A stretch of 64,000 nucleotides of DNA from Bog-756 sp963835465 (GTDB lineage Bacteria; Actinomycetota; Acidimicrobiia; Acidimicrobiales; RAAP-2), in contig CAWIFR010000002.1 of assembly GCA_963835465.1 (NCBI GenBank), forward strand, positions 1 to 64,000, given 5' to 3'. The notes under the pieces were generated by a model. It saw only the letters and a list, made by a program, of their open reading frames with translations, was not told where the DNA came from and did not search any database. The number at the start of each line of letters is the position of its first letter. Positions within the stretch are counted from its first letter, which is position 1. Positions 62,339 to 64,000 of this stretch are shown here, in pieces. Made by a program: the position numbers and the translations under genes.

Positions 62339-64000
62339 GTGAAGCGAATCGTCGCAATGCTCGTTCTGGGCATGGTGGGGCTGGCACCGGTGGTCGGGGC
62401 GGCAGCAAGCGCGGGGGCCGCCGATGTCCCGGTTGCGGTGACCCCGTTCTCAGGGGCGGACCCGTCGCTGACTCGGGCGCCGTACGTGACCGATCTCACC
62501 CAGACCTCGGCTGCGGTGACGTGGGCCACCGCTACTTCCGCGGGTTCCACCCCGGGAACGCTCGCCTGGGGCACCGGTAGCAACTGCACGGCCAAGACAG
62601 TGCCTGTGCCGAGCGTCCTCCCGACACTGGTCCCGTCCTCTGACTCGCCACCGAGCGCCACCGGCCGACAGTTCACCGTGGGGGGGACCAGTGAGCTGCA
62701 GTCCACTGTCGAGGTGACCGGCCTCCAGCCCAGCACCACCTACTGCTACCGGATCTTCTCAGGGGGCACGCCGGCCATCGACCTGCTCGGCTCGAACGCC
62801 TCGCCCACCTTCACCACCCTCGACGGGGTCGGGTCGTCCAAGACGCTCAACTTTGACGTCGTCGGCGACTTCGGGGAGACCAACTATTCGAGCGGGACGG
62901 ACTTCGCCAACTCGCTCAACACCGATCAGGCGGCCATCCAGTCGCTCATCGGGGCCTCCGGAGCCAAGTTCGTGGTCACGGCCGGCGATGTGGCCTATGG
63001 CGGGGGGACCGAGACGAACTATGGCGACCTCCAGCAGGCAGGATCCGAGGTGAGCGATGTCTTCGGCCCTTCGTACTGGCCCCTGACCGGTGGGATCCCC
63101 ACCTTTGGCGTGGTCGGAAACCACGGGCAGAATGTAGACAGCCTGAGGGTGTGGCCGGAGTCGACCACGGCCACCAACTCCTCGGGTACCTACGGCTACG
63201 CGTCCTACCCCCCGGTCCCGGCGGACGGGGTCCCCACGAGCACCGAGCCCACGGCGTGGTACGCGATCTCGACCGGCAATGTCCGGATCTACGTGCTGGA
63301 CGCCTCGTGGGCTGACGGCAACGTCGGGACGTCGAACCTCTACCAGGTCGACTACGACGAGCACTGGACGCCGAGCTCACCGGAGTACCAGTGGCTGGCC
63401 GCCGATCTGGCCAGCCATCAGGGTGGAGTCAAGATGGCCGTGTTCCACTTCCCCCTCCGATCGGACAACTCAACCCAAGGGAGCGACACGCTGCTGGAGA
63501 ACAGCACCGCCAACCCGAACGCCGCCACCAGCCTCGAGGCCCTGTTGGCCAACAACGGTGTGTCCCTGGCCTTCAACGGCCACGCCCACACCTATCAGCG
63601 GATCAGCCCTCGCCAGGCCGGACAGATCACCAACTACGTGACCGGTGGCGGTGGCGGGGTGTTGGAGCCGGTCACCACGGGCAGTGCCTGCACGGGACTG
63701 TTGGCCACCGAGGACATCTACGCACTGGGCTGGAGCCCGAGCGGGGCGGGACCCACCAGCGGCACCGGTTCGGCCTGTGGGCCGGGCACCGCCGCGCCAC
63801 AGTCGGCGGCTGATGTGTACAACTTCCTCGAGGTGAAGGTGTCCGGCACCACCGTGACCGTCACCCCGGTCAACGCGGCTGGTCAGTCCTTCGACGTCCA
63901 GACGTACACGCCAACCACCGTCACCGCCGCCCCTTCGACGCCAGCCAACGTCACAGCCACGGCGACCTCTTCGTCCTCGATCCAGGTGAACTGGAACGCC
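62339..64000 (+). CDS. Secreted purple-acid-phosphatase-like metallophosphoesterase (partial, runs off the window)
   Basis: At least 554 residues with no stop before the window end. A signal peptide (V-L-G-M-V-G-L-A-P-V-V-G-A-A-A-S) is followed by a fibronectin-III-like N-terminal domain (A-P-Y-V-T-D-L-T-Q-T-S-A-A-V-T-W). The metallophosphatase core has all the expected blocks: G-D-F-G, A-G-D-V-A-Y, G-N-H-G, V-F-H-F-P and G-H-A-H-T-Y-Q-R. Near the end a second fibronectin-III-like domain begins (S-T-P-A-N-V-T-A). The protein likely releases phosphate outside the cell. GTG is the start with AGAGGGGT before it. Confidence 0.87.
   Translation, partial: MKRIVAMLVLGMVGLAPVVGAAASAGAADVPVAVTPFSGADPSLTRAPYVTDLTQTSAAVTWATATSAGSTPGTLAWGTGSNCTAKTVPVPSVLPTLVPSSDSPPSATGRQFTVGGTSELQSTVEVTGLQPSTTYCYRIFSGGTPAIDLLGSNASPTFTTLDGVGSSKTLNFDVVGDFGETNYSSGTDFANSLNTDQAAIQSLIGASGAKFVVTAGDVAYGGGTETNYGDLQQAGSEVSDVFGPSYWPLTGGIPTFGVVGNHGQNVDSLRVWPESTTATNSSGTYGYASYPPVPADGVPTSTEPTAWYAISTGNVRIYVLDASWADGNVGTSNLYQVDYDEHWTPSSPEYQWLAADLASHQGGVKMAVFHFPLRSDNSTQGSDTLLENSTANPNAATSLEALLANNGVSLAFNGHAHTYQRISPRQAGQITNYVTGGGGGVLEPVTTGSACTGLLATEDIYALGWSPSGAGPTSGTGSACGPGTAAPQSAADVYNFLEVKVSGTTVTVTPVNAAGQSFDVQTYTPTTVTAAPSTPANVTATATSSSSIQVNWNA

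Noticed and set aside
62098..62739. Leftward frame opposite the phosphatase signal region
   Set aside because: It lies over the signal peptide and first domain of a well-supported gene and has no family features.
1..64000. CRISPR array or prophage
   Set aside because: No regularly spaced direct repeats, cas genes or phage structural genes were seen.

Overview
The window is about 66-68% GC and reads as the chromosome of an actinobacterium. It carries a WhiB regulator, a pair of ArsA-like ATPases beside whiB, a GlnR-type regulator beside two different glutamine synthetases, a CeoB/CeoC-like TrkA pair beside a KimA-like permease, and a VKOR with DUF929 partners. I think an Acidimicrobiia-type lineage is likely, but the sequence alone does not prove it.

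Layout. At 0-8.4 kb there is a SEC-C protein, an IS5-family element, a DedA protein, and an operon for a SipW-type signal peptidase with two TasA-like secreted proteins. An operator-controlled unknown protein and a decayed carboxylesterase follow, then tRNA-Pro. At 8.5-12.6 kb lies an ArsA pair, response regulator and CBS protein operon, divergent from whiB. At 12.6-15.2 kb lies a VKOR flanked by two DUF929 thioredoxin-fold proteins, one of them frameshifted. At 15.4-21.1 kb are a hydrolase, a Nudix protein, Mrp, ErpA, a compact xanthine-dehydrogenase-like protein and RidA. At 21.1-24.7 kb is a nitrogen locus (glnII, glnA, glnR-like) with a GlnR-box-like site upstream of glnII. At 24.8-41 kb come nadE, a sigma-70 factor, HAD, TrkA/TrkA, a KimA-like permease with an OB fold, hppA, and topA-tmk-holB. 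At 41.4-46.4 kb, of slightly lower GC, are tRNA-Thr, lipoproteins and small enzymes.

At 46.7-60.1 kb lies the most interesting block, a reactive-sulfur island. It holds an MMPL transporter, a CsoR/CstR-family repressor, a DUF2892 protein, a DsbA-fold protein, a sulfide:quinone oxidoreductase, two very small proteins, a methyltransferase, thioredoxin, a DUF302 protein, a rhodanese, a TauE exporter, a rhodanese-persulfide dioxygenase fusion, and a LysR/YeiH pair. Five copies of one 16-bp operator, ATACC-N6-GGTAT, lie before four transcription units of this block. Two copies sit inside or beside recognisable promoter elements. The repressor has both cysteines of the CsoR/CstR fold but lacks the copper-binding histidine, which fits a persulfide sensor. 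The likely pathway is sulfide to persulfide (SQR), then sulfite (dioxygenase), then export (TauE, perhaps YeiH).

At 60.4-62.0 kb an IS630-family element interrupts a SnoaL-like gene after codon 7, with TA duplications at both ends. The window ends inside a secreted purple-acid-phosphatase-like gene.

Many conserved genes carry single-base frameshifts: nadE, the sigma factor (twice), hppA, topA, the Nudix gene, cstR, the xdh-like gene, a methyltransferase and the second DUF929 gene (twice). Several are essential in other bacteria, so sequence errors are the simplest explanation for most of them. Coordinates below span the reconstructed genes.
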